NCBI RefSeq assembly: GCF_000716435.1
Contig: NZ_JNWO01000001.1
Span: forward strand, 124,001 to 188,000
DNA length: 64,000 nt
Direction: 5' to 3'
From: Streptomyces xylophagus
GTDB lineage: Bacteria > Actinomycetota > Actinomycetes > Streptomycetales > Streptomycetaceae
The notes beneath the pieces are model-generated. The model made no database searches. It was not told where the DNA came from and worked only from the letters and a program-made list of their open reading frames with translations. Positions 51,023 through 59,114 of the stretch are shown here, in pieces. Position 1 is the stretch's first letter, and every line of letters starts with the position of its first letter. A program made the position numbers and the translations under genes.

Positions 51023-51825
51023 CACGCGGATCCAGCCTGTACGTCGAGGACCTCTGCATGGCCTTCGGTCAGGGGCCGCAGGAGCACCGGGTGCTCGACG
51101 GTCTGTCCCTGCGCGTGGACCCGGGGGAGGCGGTGTGCGTGGTCGGCCCGTCCGGCGCGGGCAAGACGACACTGCTGCGCTGCCTCGCCGGACTCGCACG
51201 CCCGACCTCCGGTCAAGTCCGTTACGGGGAGCTGCCGTTGATCGAGCCGCACGACGACATCGCGGTGGTGTCCCAGGACTACCGGGGCTCGCTGCTGCCG
51301 TGGATGCGCGTGTGGGACAACGTCGCCTTCCCGCTCCAGGGCCGGGGCGTGAAGAAGGCCGTACGAAAGAGCCGGGCGCTGGAGTGCCTGGAGGCGGTCG
51401 GCCTCCAGGATGTCGGCGACAAATACCCCTGGCAGCTCTCTGGCGGGATGCAGCAGCGGGTTGCCATCGCGCGCGGACTGGCCTACGACGCCCCGGTGTT
51501 GCTCATGGACGAACCGTTCGGGTCGGTCGACGCCCAGTCCCGCTTCGACCTGGAGGACCTGACCCTGCGGCTGCGCCGGCAACTGGGCATCACCGTGGTC
51601 GTGGTCACCCACGACATCGACGAGGCCGTCTATCTCGGCGACCGCGTCATCGTCCTTGGCGGCCGGCCGACGGCCGTCCTGGAGACCCTCACCGTCCCGC
51701 TCGGCACCGATCGCGACCAGTTGTCGACCCGGGCCGACCCTCGCTTCGCCGAACTGCGGACACGGGTGCTGGCACTGATCCGGGGCGAGAAGCTGCCGAC
51801 CGGACCCGAGGTGGCACATCAGTGA
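51019..51825 (+). CDS. ABC transporter ATP-binding protein (SsuB/TauB-like)
   Basis: 268 residues. Walker A GPSGAGKTTLLR, Q-loop VVSQDYRGSLLPWM, signature LSGGMQQRVAIARGLA, Walker B VLLMDEPFGSVDA, H-loop VTHDIDEAVYLGDR. Drives import by the SsuABC-like transporter. ATG 51019 and the following GTG 51822 overlap flanking stops by 4 bp, so the operon is tightly coupled. Confidence 0.95.
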   Translation: MTRGSSLYVEDLCMAFGQGPQEHRVLDGLSLRVDPGEAVCVVGPSGAGKTTLLRCLAGLARPTSGQVRYGELPLIEPHDDIAVVSQDYRGSLLPWMRVWDNVAFPLQGRGVKKAVRKSRALECLEAVGLQDVGDKYPWQLSGGMQQRVAIARGLAYDAPVLLMDEPFGSVDAQSRFDLEDLTLRLRRQLGITVVVVTHDIDEAVYLGDRVIVLGGRPTAVLETLTVPLGTDRDQLSTRADPRFAELRTRVLALIRGEKLPTGPEVAHQ

Positions 51826-52235
51826 GGTTCGACCATGTCGGCATATCCGTACCGGACTTGGCGGCCGCCGTCGCCTGGTACGGCGAAGCCCTGCACCTCA
51901 CCGAGGAACACGCCTTCTCCGTTCCGGACACCGCACTGCGCGGAGTGACGCTCCGTCACCACACCGGCTACCGCGTCGAGTTGCTGCACAGACCCGATTC
52001 CGTACCAGGCCTCGTCGCCGACGGCCCGCTCCAGGCGGCGGCCACGCTCGGCTACGGCCACCTCTGCCTCGCCGTCGACACACCTGAACAGGTCGACACC
52101 GAGTTCACCCGGCTCGTCGCCGCGGGCGCGGGCGTACGCATGAGCCCGCGTCCCGCCCCGCGCCCCGGCGCCCGGATGGCATTCGTGTCCGACCCGTACG
52201 GAAACCTCATCGAGCTGATCGACCGCGTCGACTGA
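51822..52235 (+). CDS. VOC-superfamily (glyoxalase/dioxygenase-like) protein
   Basis: 137 residues, single VOC domain with two beta-alpha-beta-beta-beta units: VRFDHVGISVPDLAAAVAWY (first metal His), GYGHLCLAVDTPEQVD (second His), and FVSDPYGNLIELI (metal Glu). Could be an isomerase, epimerase, glyoxalase or small ring-cleavage dioxygenase. Coupled to the transporter ATPase, so it probably acts on the imported substrate or an early product. Confidence 0.85.
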   Translation: MRFDHVGISVPDLAAAVAWYGEALHLTEEHAFSVPDTALRGVTLRHHTGYRVELLHRPDSVPGLVADGPLQAAATLGYGHLCLAVDTPEQVDTEFTRLVAAGAGVRMSPRPAPRPGARMAFVSDPYGNLIELIDRVD

Positions 52236-52258
52236 ACAACGCCGTCCCGGCTCTCCTC

Positions 52259-52294
52259 ACCTCTGACAAACCTCTGACAGCCGAAACCTCTGAC
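52259..52294. promoter_or_regulatory. Three direct repeats ACCTCTGAC
   Basis: Identical 9-mers start at 52259, 52270 and 52286 (11- and 16-bp steps), 55 bp before the secreted beta-helix gene. Direct repeats of 11-bp period are typical of activator sites such as PhoP or SARP boxes; the motif does not match the PhoP consensus. Confidence 0.4.
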
Positions 52295-52348
52295 CGCCGA
52301 ACCGCGGTCAGGCCTGCCCAAAAACACTGGAAGACAAGGGAGTTCACA

Positions 52349-54322
52349 GTGGATGTCACCAACCGGGCCCGCCCCCGCGCCCTCCTCGTGGCGGTAGCCG
52401 CCGCCATGGCCCCCACCCTGGCGGCACCGGCCGTAGCCCAAGCGGCGACGACGGCCCGAGGCACCGAGCCCAAGGCCGGCCAGCGCATAACGGTGGCCTC
52501 CGGCGAGACCCTGACCCTCACCGAGACCACCACAGCGAGCGTCCTCACGATCCAGGAGGGCGGCGTCATCACCGTCCCCGACGGATACCGCCTGACCCTC
52601 ACCGTCAACGGCGTGGAGACGGGCAGCCAACTGGACGTCCTCACCGACGGCTACGGCGGCGGAGCCACCGCGATAGCGGCGGGCACCTACCGCGGCACCG
52701 TCCTCCTCACTGTCGCCGAGGCCAACGACGTCGCCTTCAGCGACCTCACCTTCCCCTTCCGCCAGGCCCTCTACGTGGACGCGAACGGCGTGGACGAGTC
52801 CAAGTCGGTTCCCTCCGCGGTCCTGGGCGGCACTGTCACCGACACCGCCGCGACCGGCGTCAGGCTCCTGTCCGACGGCGAGGCGTTCAACGGCGTGTAC
52901 GTCACCGGAGGCGGCACCTACACCCTTTCGAGGCCGCGGATCGGCTACACAGGCAACGGCCGCTGCGACTTCATCGGCTACGGCGCCTCCGTCGTCGGCA
53001 CCGGCGCGGGCACCACCCTCGTCGTGGACGGCGCGACGATCCGCAACGAAGGCGTGGTCCGCACCGCGGTGATCGCCGACGCCACGGCCAACGTGGTCGT
53101 CAAGAACTCCACGATCCACTGCGCGGACAGCACCCTCCCCGCCGAATACCCGGCCGACGGCACCAGCGACACCCGCTACATGATCACCGTCCCCTGGATG
53201 CTGGGCCTCTCGGGCAACGTCCGCGCCACCAACCTCCTAGGCGCAAGCACCAGAGCCTCCTACATCAACTCCCGTATCTCCTCGGAGAAATGGGGCGCAC
53301 TCTCGGTCGACGGCGGCAGCAACTGCACGCTCACCGCCATCAACAGCACCATCGCCAACACAGGTGGCCAGGGCTACGGTTCATACGCCATCGGCAACGT
53401 GACCGAGCACTTCCTGGGCTGCACCTTCGACGTCGGCGACTACGCCCTCATCCACTGGGGCGCGTCGGCCCACTACGGCGACAGCACCAGGGCCGCCGTG
53501 GCCGCCCTCAACACGTCCCTCGAACTGGGCCTCACCAGCACCGAGTTGAGGAGACTCCCGGAGAAGCCGTCGCGCATCCACGCCGGCCGCTTCATGGTCC
53601 TGTGGTACGCCACCGGGTCCGTCACCATCGACGGCGGCACCCAAGTCACCACCGGCGAGACGGCCTTCGTGTCCAAGGCGGTACCCGCCACCCTCACCGT
53701 CGACGGCTCCCAGGGCGCCAGGATCAAGCCAGGCAACGGCATCGTCTTCCAACTCATGGACACCGACCGCCCGAGTAGCGTCACGGTCTCGGGCAAGCCG
53801 TGGAAGACGGAGACGATCGGCACGTACACGGAGCCCACTGGTTCCCCGACCAAATCCTCGACCTGGGTGACCACTTCACCCCAGTCCACCGATGCGAAGG
53901 CATCCTTCACGGACATCGACCTGAAGGGCGACTTCTACAACTCCGTCCGGGGCGGCGGCAACGCGAACCTCCAGGGCCAGAACCTGGTCCTGTCCTTCAC
54001 CGACTCCAGGATCGAGGGCACCATCTCCGCCAGCACCACCAAGCACCGCGTCTCCACCATCACCGTCACGGAGTACCGAGAGATCAGCGAGGTCACCAAC
54101 ACCCCGGCCCCGGCGGTCAACAACGGCGTCATCGTCACGCTGGGCGCCGGTTCCACCTGGACGGTGACGAGCACGTCGTACCTGAGCACGCTGACCTTGG
54201 CGGCGGACGCGAAGGTCAGGGCCCCACACGGCAAGACGGTGACGCTGACGGTAGACGGCACGACAACGGCACTCACCCCGGGCACCACATACACGGGAGC
54301 ACTCACACTGACAGTGGCGTAA
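52349..54322 (+). CDS. Secreted right-handed parallel beta-helix protein
   Basis: 657 residues from GTG 52349, preceded by AAGGGAG. Signal peptide (LVAVAAAMAPTLAAPAVAQA, cleavage near AQA-ATT). The rest is repetitive, with many Thr/Val/Gly/Asn coils (GGVITVPDGYRLTLTVNGVE; NVVVKNSTIHCADST; GYGSYAIGNVTEHFLGCTFD), as in parallel beta-helix polysaccharide lyases or surface proteins. No catalytic motif is recognised. It has no GntR operator upstream, so it is probably not part of the regulon on either side. Confidence 0.8.
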   Translation: MDVTNRARPRALLVAVAAAMAPTLAAPAVAQAATTARGTEPKAGQRITVASGETLTLTETTTASVLTIQEGGVITVPDGYRLTLTVNGVETGSQLDVLTDGYGGGATAIAAGTYRGTVLLTVAEANDVAFSDLTFPFRQALYVDANGVDESKSVPSAVLGGTVTDTAATGVRLLSDGEAFNGVYVTGGGTYTLSRPRIGYTGNGRCDFIGYGASVVGTGAGTTLVVDGATIRNEGVVRTAVIADATANVVVKNSTIHCADSTLPAEYPADGTSDTRYMITVPWMLGLSGNVRATNLLGASTRASYINSRISSEKWGALSVDGGSNCTLTAINSTIANTGGQGYGSYAIGNVTEHFLGCTFDVGDYALIHWGASAHYGDSTRAAVAALNTSLELGLTSTELRRLPEKPSRIHAGRFMVLWYATGSVTIDGGTQVTTGETAFVSKAVPATLTVDGSQGARIKPGNGIVFQLMDTDRPSSVTVSGKPWKTETIGTYTEPTGSPTKSSTWVTTSPQSTDAKASFTDIDLKGDFYNSVRGGGNANLQGQNLVLSFTDSRIEGTISASTTKHRVSTITVTEYREISEVTNTPAPAVNNGVIVTLGAGSTWTVTSTSYLSTLTLAADAKVRAPHGKTVTLTVDGTTTALTPGTTYTGALTLTVA

Positions 54323-54334
54323 CGAGCACATGAA

Positions 54335-54379
54335 CCGGCCCTCGGGATGCGAACCGTCTCCCGAGGGCCGGAGCTTTTT
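54335..54379 (+). terminator. Intrinsic terminator after the beta-helix gene
   Basis: 13-bp perfect inverted repeat (54335-54347 and 54359-54371), followed by TTTTT at 54375-54379, 12 bp after the stop. Confidence 0.9.
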
Positions 54380-54402
54380 GAGGCGCGACCAGTCAACTAA
54401 CC

Positions 54403-54447
54403 AAGGGGCGCGGGGAACTGCGCGACCAGCCCCCACGCACCCGCACC
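54403..54447. repeat. Common Streptomyces intergenic hairpin repeat
   Basis: Contains AGGGGCGCGGGGAACTGCGC followed by GACCAGCCCC, capable of forming a GGGGC/GCCCC hairpin. From general knowledge, closely similar 40-50-bp elements occur many times between Streptomyces genes. Confidence 0.75.
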
Positions 54448-54474
54448 CAAAAATGGCCAAAGCCAGCGCAGCGC

Positions 54475-55254
54475 TCACGCCCCGATCATGTTGTAGCCAC
54501 CGTCAGCGACAAGAAACCCCCCGGTGATGTGCTGCGCATCCTCCGTAGCCAGAAACAACGCAGTCCCCGCCAGTTCCTCAGGCCCAGGAATCCGCCCCAT
54601 AGGCGTAGCGGCTCGCAGCACATCACCCCGCCCGCTCTTCCAGTCCTCGCGCCCCAACGTCGCCGCCGTCTCAATGAACCCCGGCGCGAACACATTCACC
54701 CGCACCCTCGGCGCAAACGCCTGCGCATAAGACTTGGTAAGCCCGATGATCCCGTACTTCGCGGCAGCGTACTGCGGCGCCCGCGCACTACCCCGAACGA
54801 CCACCGTGGACCCGATGTTGACGATCGCCCCACCCCCCTCCTGCTCCAGCATCCGCGCCCCGAACTCATGCGTACACAACAACGTCCCCTTGATGTCGAC
54901 CGCGAGGACATGGTCGATGGACTCCTCGGTGATGTCCCGCCAGGACATCTGCTCGCGGGCCACGTCCCCGACGTTGTTGACCGCCACGTCGAGCCGTCCG
55001 AACCGCGTCCACACCTCGTCGGCGAGGCGCTTGATCTGGTCGTGCTCGGAGATGTCGGCCTGCACGACAAAGGCCTTGCGGCCGAGGGCGGTGACACGCT
55101 CGGCGGTAGCCTCGGCACCCGCGCGTGAGCCGCGGTAGTGGACGGCGACATCGGCACCCTCCCGCGCGGCCCGTACGGCGATCTCGGCGCCGAATCCGGT
55201 GCCCGCGCCGGTGACGAGGACGGTCTTGCCGGTGAAGCGTTCGGGGACGTTCAT
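54475..55254 (-). CDS. Short-chain dehydrogenase/reductase (SDR 2)
   Basis: 259 residues. Classic SDR motifs: TGAGTGFGAEIAV, NNVGDVAREQMSW, catalytic Ser in IVNIGSTVVVRGS, YAAAKYGIIGLTK, and C-terminal GGFLVADGGYNM. FabG-like oxidoreductase of the catabolic island. ATG 55254 is the first in-frame start. Lies 80 bp after SDR 3 on the same strand and probably shares its promoter. Confidence 0.9.
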   Translation of the reverse strand: MNVPERFTGKTVLVTGAGTGFGAEIAVRAAREGADVAVHYRGSRAGAEATAERVTALGRKAFVVQADISEHDQIKRLADEVWTRFGRLDVAVNNVGDVAREQMSWRDITEESIDHVLAVDIKGTLLCTHEFGARMLEQEGGGAIVNIGSTVVVRGSARAPQYAAAKYGIIGLTKSYAQAFAPRVRVNVFAPGFIETAATLGREDWKSGRGDVLRAATPMGRIPGPEELAGTALFLATEDAQHITGGFLVADGGYNMIGA

Positions 55255-55334
55255 ACGGGCTCCGTTCGTGAAGTCTCTTGAAGTGCGCGGGTGTTGATCC
55301 GAGGGGCGTGAAGTCCCTCGGCAGGCACTGGCGT

Positions 55335-56081
55335 TCACACGAGCGTCCGCCCGCCGTCGGCATACAGCACCTGCCCGGTGACGAACGCGGACTCCGCGGA
55401 GGCGAGGAAGAGCACGGGCCCGGTGAGATCCTCGGGTCGCCCCAACCGCCCGGCCGGCACCAGCGCCTCCAGCGACGCGCGCATCCCCGGCCGGGCCAGA
55501 TAGCCCCGGGTGAGGTCGGTCTCCGTATAGCCAGGGGCGACCGCGTTGACGGTGACCCCGCTCGGCGCCCACTCGCGTGCCATGACGCGCATCAGCTGGT
55601 TCACCCCGCCCTTGGTCGAGGCGTACGGCGCATGGTCCTTGTGCGCGAGCAGACCGGAGACGGAGGAGAGGTACACGATGCGTCCGTAGCCGCGCGGCAC
55701 CATCACACCCCCCACGGCCCGGCCCAGCCAGAACGCACTGGAGAGGTTGACGGCGAGCAGCCGCTCCCACACCTCGTCGGGTGTCTCCAGCACAGGTCTG
55801 CGGTCGTTGACACCCATCGCGTGTACGAACACGTCGAGCCCGCCGAGGAGTTGGACGCCGCTGTCGACAGCGGCGCGGCAGGCGTCGGCGTCCGTGAGGT
55901 CGGCCTCCAGGCCCGTCACCCCGTCCGTGGCACGGTCCAGCTCGTCGAGCCGGCCCTTGTCCACGTCGAGTACGACGACGCCCGCGCCCGCCCGAGCCAG
56001 CGCCCCGGCGACCGTCGCGCCGATCCCGCCGGCACCGGCGACCAGGGCACGGGTACCCGCGAAGTCCCATGTTGTCCGCAT
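55335..56081 (-). CDS. Short-chain dehydrogenase/reductase (SDR 3)
   Basis: 248 residues. Cofactor loop VAGAGGIGATVAG, HAMGVND in place of NNAG, catalytic Ser in IVYLSSVSG, YASTKGGVNQLMR and VAPGYTETDLTRG. Probably an NAD-linked alcohol dehydrogenase for a pathway intermediate. ATG 56081 is preceded by CCGGGGC. Divergent from the FAH operon; the operators at 56113 and 56166 lie between. Confidence 0.88.
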   Translation of the reverse strand: MRTTWDFAGTRALVAGAGGIGATVAGALARAGAGVVVLDVDKGRLDELDRATDGVTGLEADLTDADACRAAVDSGVQLLGGLDVFVHAMGVNDRRPVLETPDEVWERLLAVNLSSAFWLGRAVGGVMVPRGYGRIVYLSSVSGLLAHKDHAPYASTKGGVNQLMRVMAREWAPSGVTVNAVAPGYTETDLTRGYLARPGMRASLEALVPAGRLGRPEDLTGPVLFLASAESAFVTGQVLYADGGRTLV

Positions 56082-56112
56082 GCCCCGGACCGTAAGCCAC
56101 GGCCGGGATTTG

Positions 56113-56120
56113 TGTCCACA
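56113..56120. promoter_or_regulatory. Imperfect GntR operator TGTCCACA
   Basis: One mismatch from TGTCGACA, 53 bp from the exact copy at 56166, in the SDR3/FAH divergent region. Confidence 0.5.
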
Positions 56121-56165
56121 CTTTACGCAGCTCTTGACGACCAATGGCTCGATAGTCAGGCTGAG

Positions 56166-56173
56166 TGTCGACA
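56166..56173. promoter_or_regulatory. GntR operator TGTCGACA, site 5
   Basis: Exact palindrome just upstream of the ribosome-binding site of the first FAH gene. Confidence 0.78.
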
Positions 56174-56187
56174 GTTAGGGAGGCTTG

Positions 56188-57072
56188 ATGAAGCTGGTGA
56201 CGTTCGACGCGGGCCCGGACCGGGCACTTGTGGGGCGACTCGACGCGGACATCGTCGTGGAGCTGGACGTGCCCTCGACCCGGGTGTTCTTCGAGCGGGA
56301 GGGGCAAGTGGGCGAGACGGGGCGGACGTTCGCGCTCACCGACGTCCGACTGCGGGCCCCGACCGTGCCCCGGAAGTTCTTCCACACGGCCGGCAACTTC
56401 CGCGAGCACCACGACGACCTGGCCCGCGTCGACTGGTCGCATCCCGTCAACAAGGGCATCGTGTTCTTCCAGAACGTCGACGCGATCATCGGCCCCGACG
56501 AGCCGATCGTCTACCCGGCGAACCTCACCCGGGAACTGGACTACGAGCTCGAACTCGCCGTCGTCATCGGCAAACCCGGCAAGTTCTTCTCGGCCGAGCA
56601 GGCCGCCGAGCACATCGCCGGCTACCTGGTCTTCAACGACGTCACCGCCCGGGACATCCAGCGCCGGGAGATGGAGTCCGGAGTCTTCTCGTTCTCCAAG
56701 GCGATCGACACCTTCTGCCCGATCGGCCCGTACATCGTGACGTCGGACGAGATCGACGACCCGCACGACCTCGACATGGAACTGCGGGTCAACGGAGACG
56801 TCCGGCAGAAGTCCAACACCGGCCGGATGTCGGTGTCGATCCCCCAACTCGTCGCCTACCACTCCCCGCAGATCTACAGCGCGGGCGATCTCCTCACCAC
56901 CGGCACCATCGCCGGCGTCGCGGCGAGCACCGAGGACCCCTTCGCCAACTACCTCAAGCCCGGAGACGTCGTCGAGGCCGAGATCGAGGGCCTGGGCATC
57001 CTGCGCAACCCGGTCGTGTCCTGGCGCGATGCGTACGGCACGGACGAACCGCCCGCCGAGCAGTGGGTGTGA
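56188..57072 (+). CDS. Fumarylacetoacetate hydrolase-family protein (FAH 1)
   Basis: 294 residues. FAH fold with RKFFHTAGNFREHHDD, metal site LDYELELAVVIGKPGKFFSA, GYLVFNDVTARDIQRREMES and GDLLTTGTIAGVAAS. These are Mg-dependent hydrolases or decarboxylases acting on C-C bonds in beta-diketo acids. ATG 56188 follows GGGAGG. First gene of a coupled run with FAH 2, amidohydrolase, esterase and CMD. Confidence 0.88.
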   Translation: MKLVTFDAGPDRALVGRLDADIVVELDVPSTRVFFEREGQVGETGRTFALTDVRLRAPTVPRKFFHTAGNFREHHDDLARVDWSHPVNKGIVFFQNVDAIIGPDEPIVYPANLTRELDYELELAVVIGKPGKFFSAEQAAEHIAGYLVFNDVTARDIQRREMESGVFSFSKAIDTFCPIGPYIVTSDEIDDPHDLDMELRVNGDVRQKSNTGRMSVSIPQLVAYHSPQIYSAGDLLTTGTIAGVAASTEDPFANYLKPGDVVEAEIEGLGILRNPVVSWRDAYGTDEPPAEQWV

Positions 57073-57078
57073 TGGTCG

Positions 57079-57897
57079 ATGCGTATCGCACAACTCGCGG
57101 GCCGGACAGTGCTGTTGACTCCGAAGGGTGCCGTCGACATCCCCGCCGAATTCGAGGGGCACGTCTTCGAGCGATGGGACGGCCTGCTCGACTGGTCCAG
57201 GAGTGCCACCGGCGGGCGTCCCTACGACGAGTCCGAACTCGAGCCGCCCGTGTCCGCGCCCCGGCAGATCTTCGCCGTCGCTCTCAACTACCGCCCGCAC
57301 ACCGCCGAGGCGGGTTACGAAGAACCCGAAGCGCCCCTCGTCTTCACCAAGTTCCCGACCTGCCTCACCGGCCCGTACACCACCGTCGACCTGCCGCCCG
57401 GACATGTCGACTGGGAGCTGGAACTGGTCGTGGTGATCGGTCGAGAGGCCCGCCGGGTGCCGGTGGAGAAGGGGTGGGAGCCGGTCGTGGCGCTCACCGT
57501 CGGCCAGGACCTGTCCGAGCGGGTCGCCCAACTCGCGGGCCGCCCGGCCCAGTTCTCCCTGGCCAAGTCACACCCGGGGTTCGGCCCCATCGGCCCCGCG
57601 CTGGTCAGCCTCGACGAGGTCCCCGACCGCGACGACCTGGAACTGACCTGTGAACTCAACGGCGAGCCGGTGCAGCACGACCGCACGGGCAACATGATCT
57701 TCCCGATCCCTCAACTGGTCTCGTATCTCAGTGAGTTCTGCACCCTGCTGCCCGGTGACCTCGTCTTCACCGGCACGCCCGCGGGCGTCGGCAACCGTCG
57801 GGTGCCGCAGCGCTTCCTCACCCCCGACGACGAACTGGTCAGCCGCATCGATGGAGTTGGCGAGATGCGGCACCGCTTCAGGAAGGTGACGTCATGA
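57079..57897 (+). CDS. Fumarylacetoacetate hydrolase-family protein (FAH 2)
   Basis: 272 residues. Same fold as FAH 1 but a different subgroup: FAVALNYRPHTAEAGY, VDWELELVVVIGREARRVPV, LTVGQDLSERVAQ, FSLAKSHPGFGPIGP and LLPGDLVFTGTPAGVG. ATG 57079 is 6 bp after FAH 1, and its stop overlaps the next start (ATGA). Two FAH enzymes in a row suggest successive C-C hydrolysis or an isomerase/hydrolase pair. Confidence 0.88.
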   Translation: MRIAQLAGRTVLLTPKGAVDIPAEFEGHVFERWDGLLDWSRSATGGRPYDESELEPPVSAPRQIFAVALNYRPHTAEAGYEEPEAPLVFTKFPTCLTGPYTTVDLPPGHVDWELELVVVIGREARRVPVEKGWEPVVALTVGQDLSERVAQLAGRPAQFSLAKSHPGFGPIGPALVSLDEVPDRDDLELTCELNGEPVQHDRTGNMIFPIPQLVSYLSEFCTLLPGDLVFTGTPAGVGNRRVPQRFLTPDDELVSRIDGVGEMRHRFRKVTS

Positions 57898-59114
57898 CCC
57901 GCACCCTGTTCACCGACGTCCAGGTCTTCGACGGGTCCGGACGCGATCCCTTCCCGGCACAGGTCCTCGTCGAGGGCGACCGGATCACCGCGGTCGCCGC
58001 CCGGGTCGCGCGCGATCTGCGGTCCGAGGCCCGGGTGATCGACGGACACGGCGGCACCCTGCTCCCCGGACTCGTCGACGCGCACGCGCACTTGGGCTTC
58101 GGCTCCACCGTCGAGCACCGGTCCCCGCGCCGCGACGAACCCGACGAGGAGAAGACGCTGCTCGTCGCGCACGCCGGGCGCGTCCTGCTCGACCACGGCA
58201 TCACCAGCGCGTACTCGGGCGGTAACCGGCTGCCGCGTACCGAGACCGCGGCCCGCAAGGCCTTCGCCGAGGGCTGGATGCCCGGGCCGCGCCTGAAGGC
58301 CGCCTCGTGGGAGGGCAGTGCGGGCATGGTCGAGCCGGGCGTGTACGACTTCCCCGGTGTCGACGGTCGGGCGTCGGACCCCGGCTCGGTGTCCCGCTTC
58401 GTCACCGACATGGCCGAACTCGGCGTCGACATCGTCAAGTTGTCCCTGTCCGGCGAGAGCGCGGTTGTACAGGGCACTTCGCGGATCGTGCAGTTCACGG
58501 ACGAGGAGGTGGCCGCCGCGGCAGCCGCCGCCGAGAAGCACGGCGTCTGGCTCACCGCGCACGCGCACGCCGCCGAGTCGGTCAAGATGGCCGTACGCCA
58601 CGGCATCCGCGCGGTCTACCACTGCACCTTCGCCGACGAAGAGGCCCTCGACCTCCTCGAAGCCGCCCGCGACCGTCTGTTCGTCGCACCGACCCCGGGC
58701 ATCATCCACGCCAACCTGCACGAGGCCGGCAGCGAACCCGAGCCCGGCATGGAGGTCGAGGCGACCGCGAAGGCCGTACGCGAGGTGGTGCCCGAACTCG
58801 TCCGGCGCGGCATCCGCGTTGTCCCCGGCGGCGACTACGGCTTCGCCTGGAACCCCATCGGCCGCAACCTGCGCGACCTCGCACTCTTCGTCGACTGGTT
58901 CGGCTTCACCCCGGCCGAGGCACTGCGAGCCGCGACGCAGTACGGCGGTCAGGTGATGGGCATGGGTGACCAACTCGGCCTGATCCGCGAGGGGTTCCTC
59001 GCCGACCTCGTCCTCGTCGACGGGGATCCGCTGGAGGAGATCGGGGTGCTGCAGGACCGCGAGCGGCTGACGGTGGTCATGAAGGACGGCAAGCTGCACA
59101 AGGCCCCGGCGTGA
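57894..59114 (+). CDS. Metal-dependent amidohydrolase
   Basis: 406 residues. Amidohydrolase_1 layout: N-terminal beta domain (TDVQVFDGSGRDPFPAQVLV), metal motif LVDAHAHLGFGS, VDIVKLSLSGESA near the bridging Lys, LTAHAHAAESVKMAV, YHCTFADEEALDLL, and VPGGDYGFAWNPIGRN with the active-site Asp. Related to prolidase/ochratoxinase-type enzymes that hydrolyse amides or lactones. Coupled at both ends. Confidence 0.86.
   Translation: MTRTLFTDVQVFDGSGRDPFPAQVLVEGDRITAVAARVARDLRSEARVIDGHGGTLLPGLVDAHAHLGFGSTVEHRSPRRDEPDEEKTLLVAHAGRVLLDHGITSAYSGGNRLPRTETAARKAFAEGWMPGPRLKAASWEGSAGMVEPGVYDFPGVDGRASDPGSVSRFVTDMAELGVDIVKLSLSGESAVVQGTSRIVQFTDEEVAAAAAAAEKHGVWLTAHAHAAESVKMAVRHGIRAVYHCTFADEEALDLLEAARDRLFVAPTPGIIHANLHEAGSEPEPGMEVEATAKAVREVVPELVRRGIRVVPGGDYGFAWNPIGRNLRDLALFVDWFGFTPAEALRAATQYGGQVMGMGDQLGLIREGFLADLVLVDGDPLEEIGVLQDRERLTVVMKDGKLHKAPA

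Noticed and set aside
55862..55869. Another exact TGTCGACA
   Set aside because: It lies in the SDR 3 coding region as part of an Ala-Val-Asp-Ser reading and has no partner at 51-53 bp; probably fortuitous, though internal operators exist.
54475..57531. 1018-codon minus-strand frame ending in SDR 2
   Set aside because: Only the last 259 residues are SDR 2; the rest is antisense to the FAH genes or out of frame with SDR 3.
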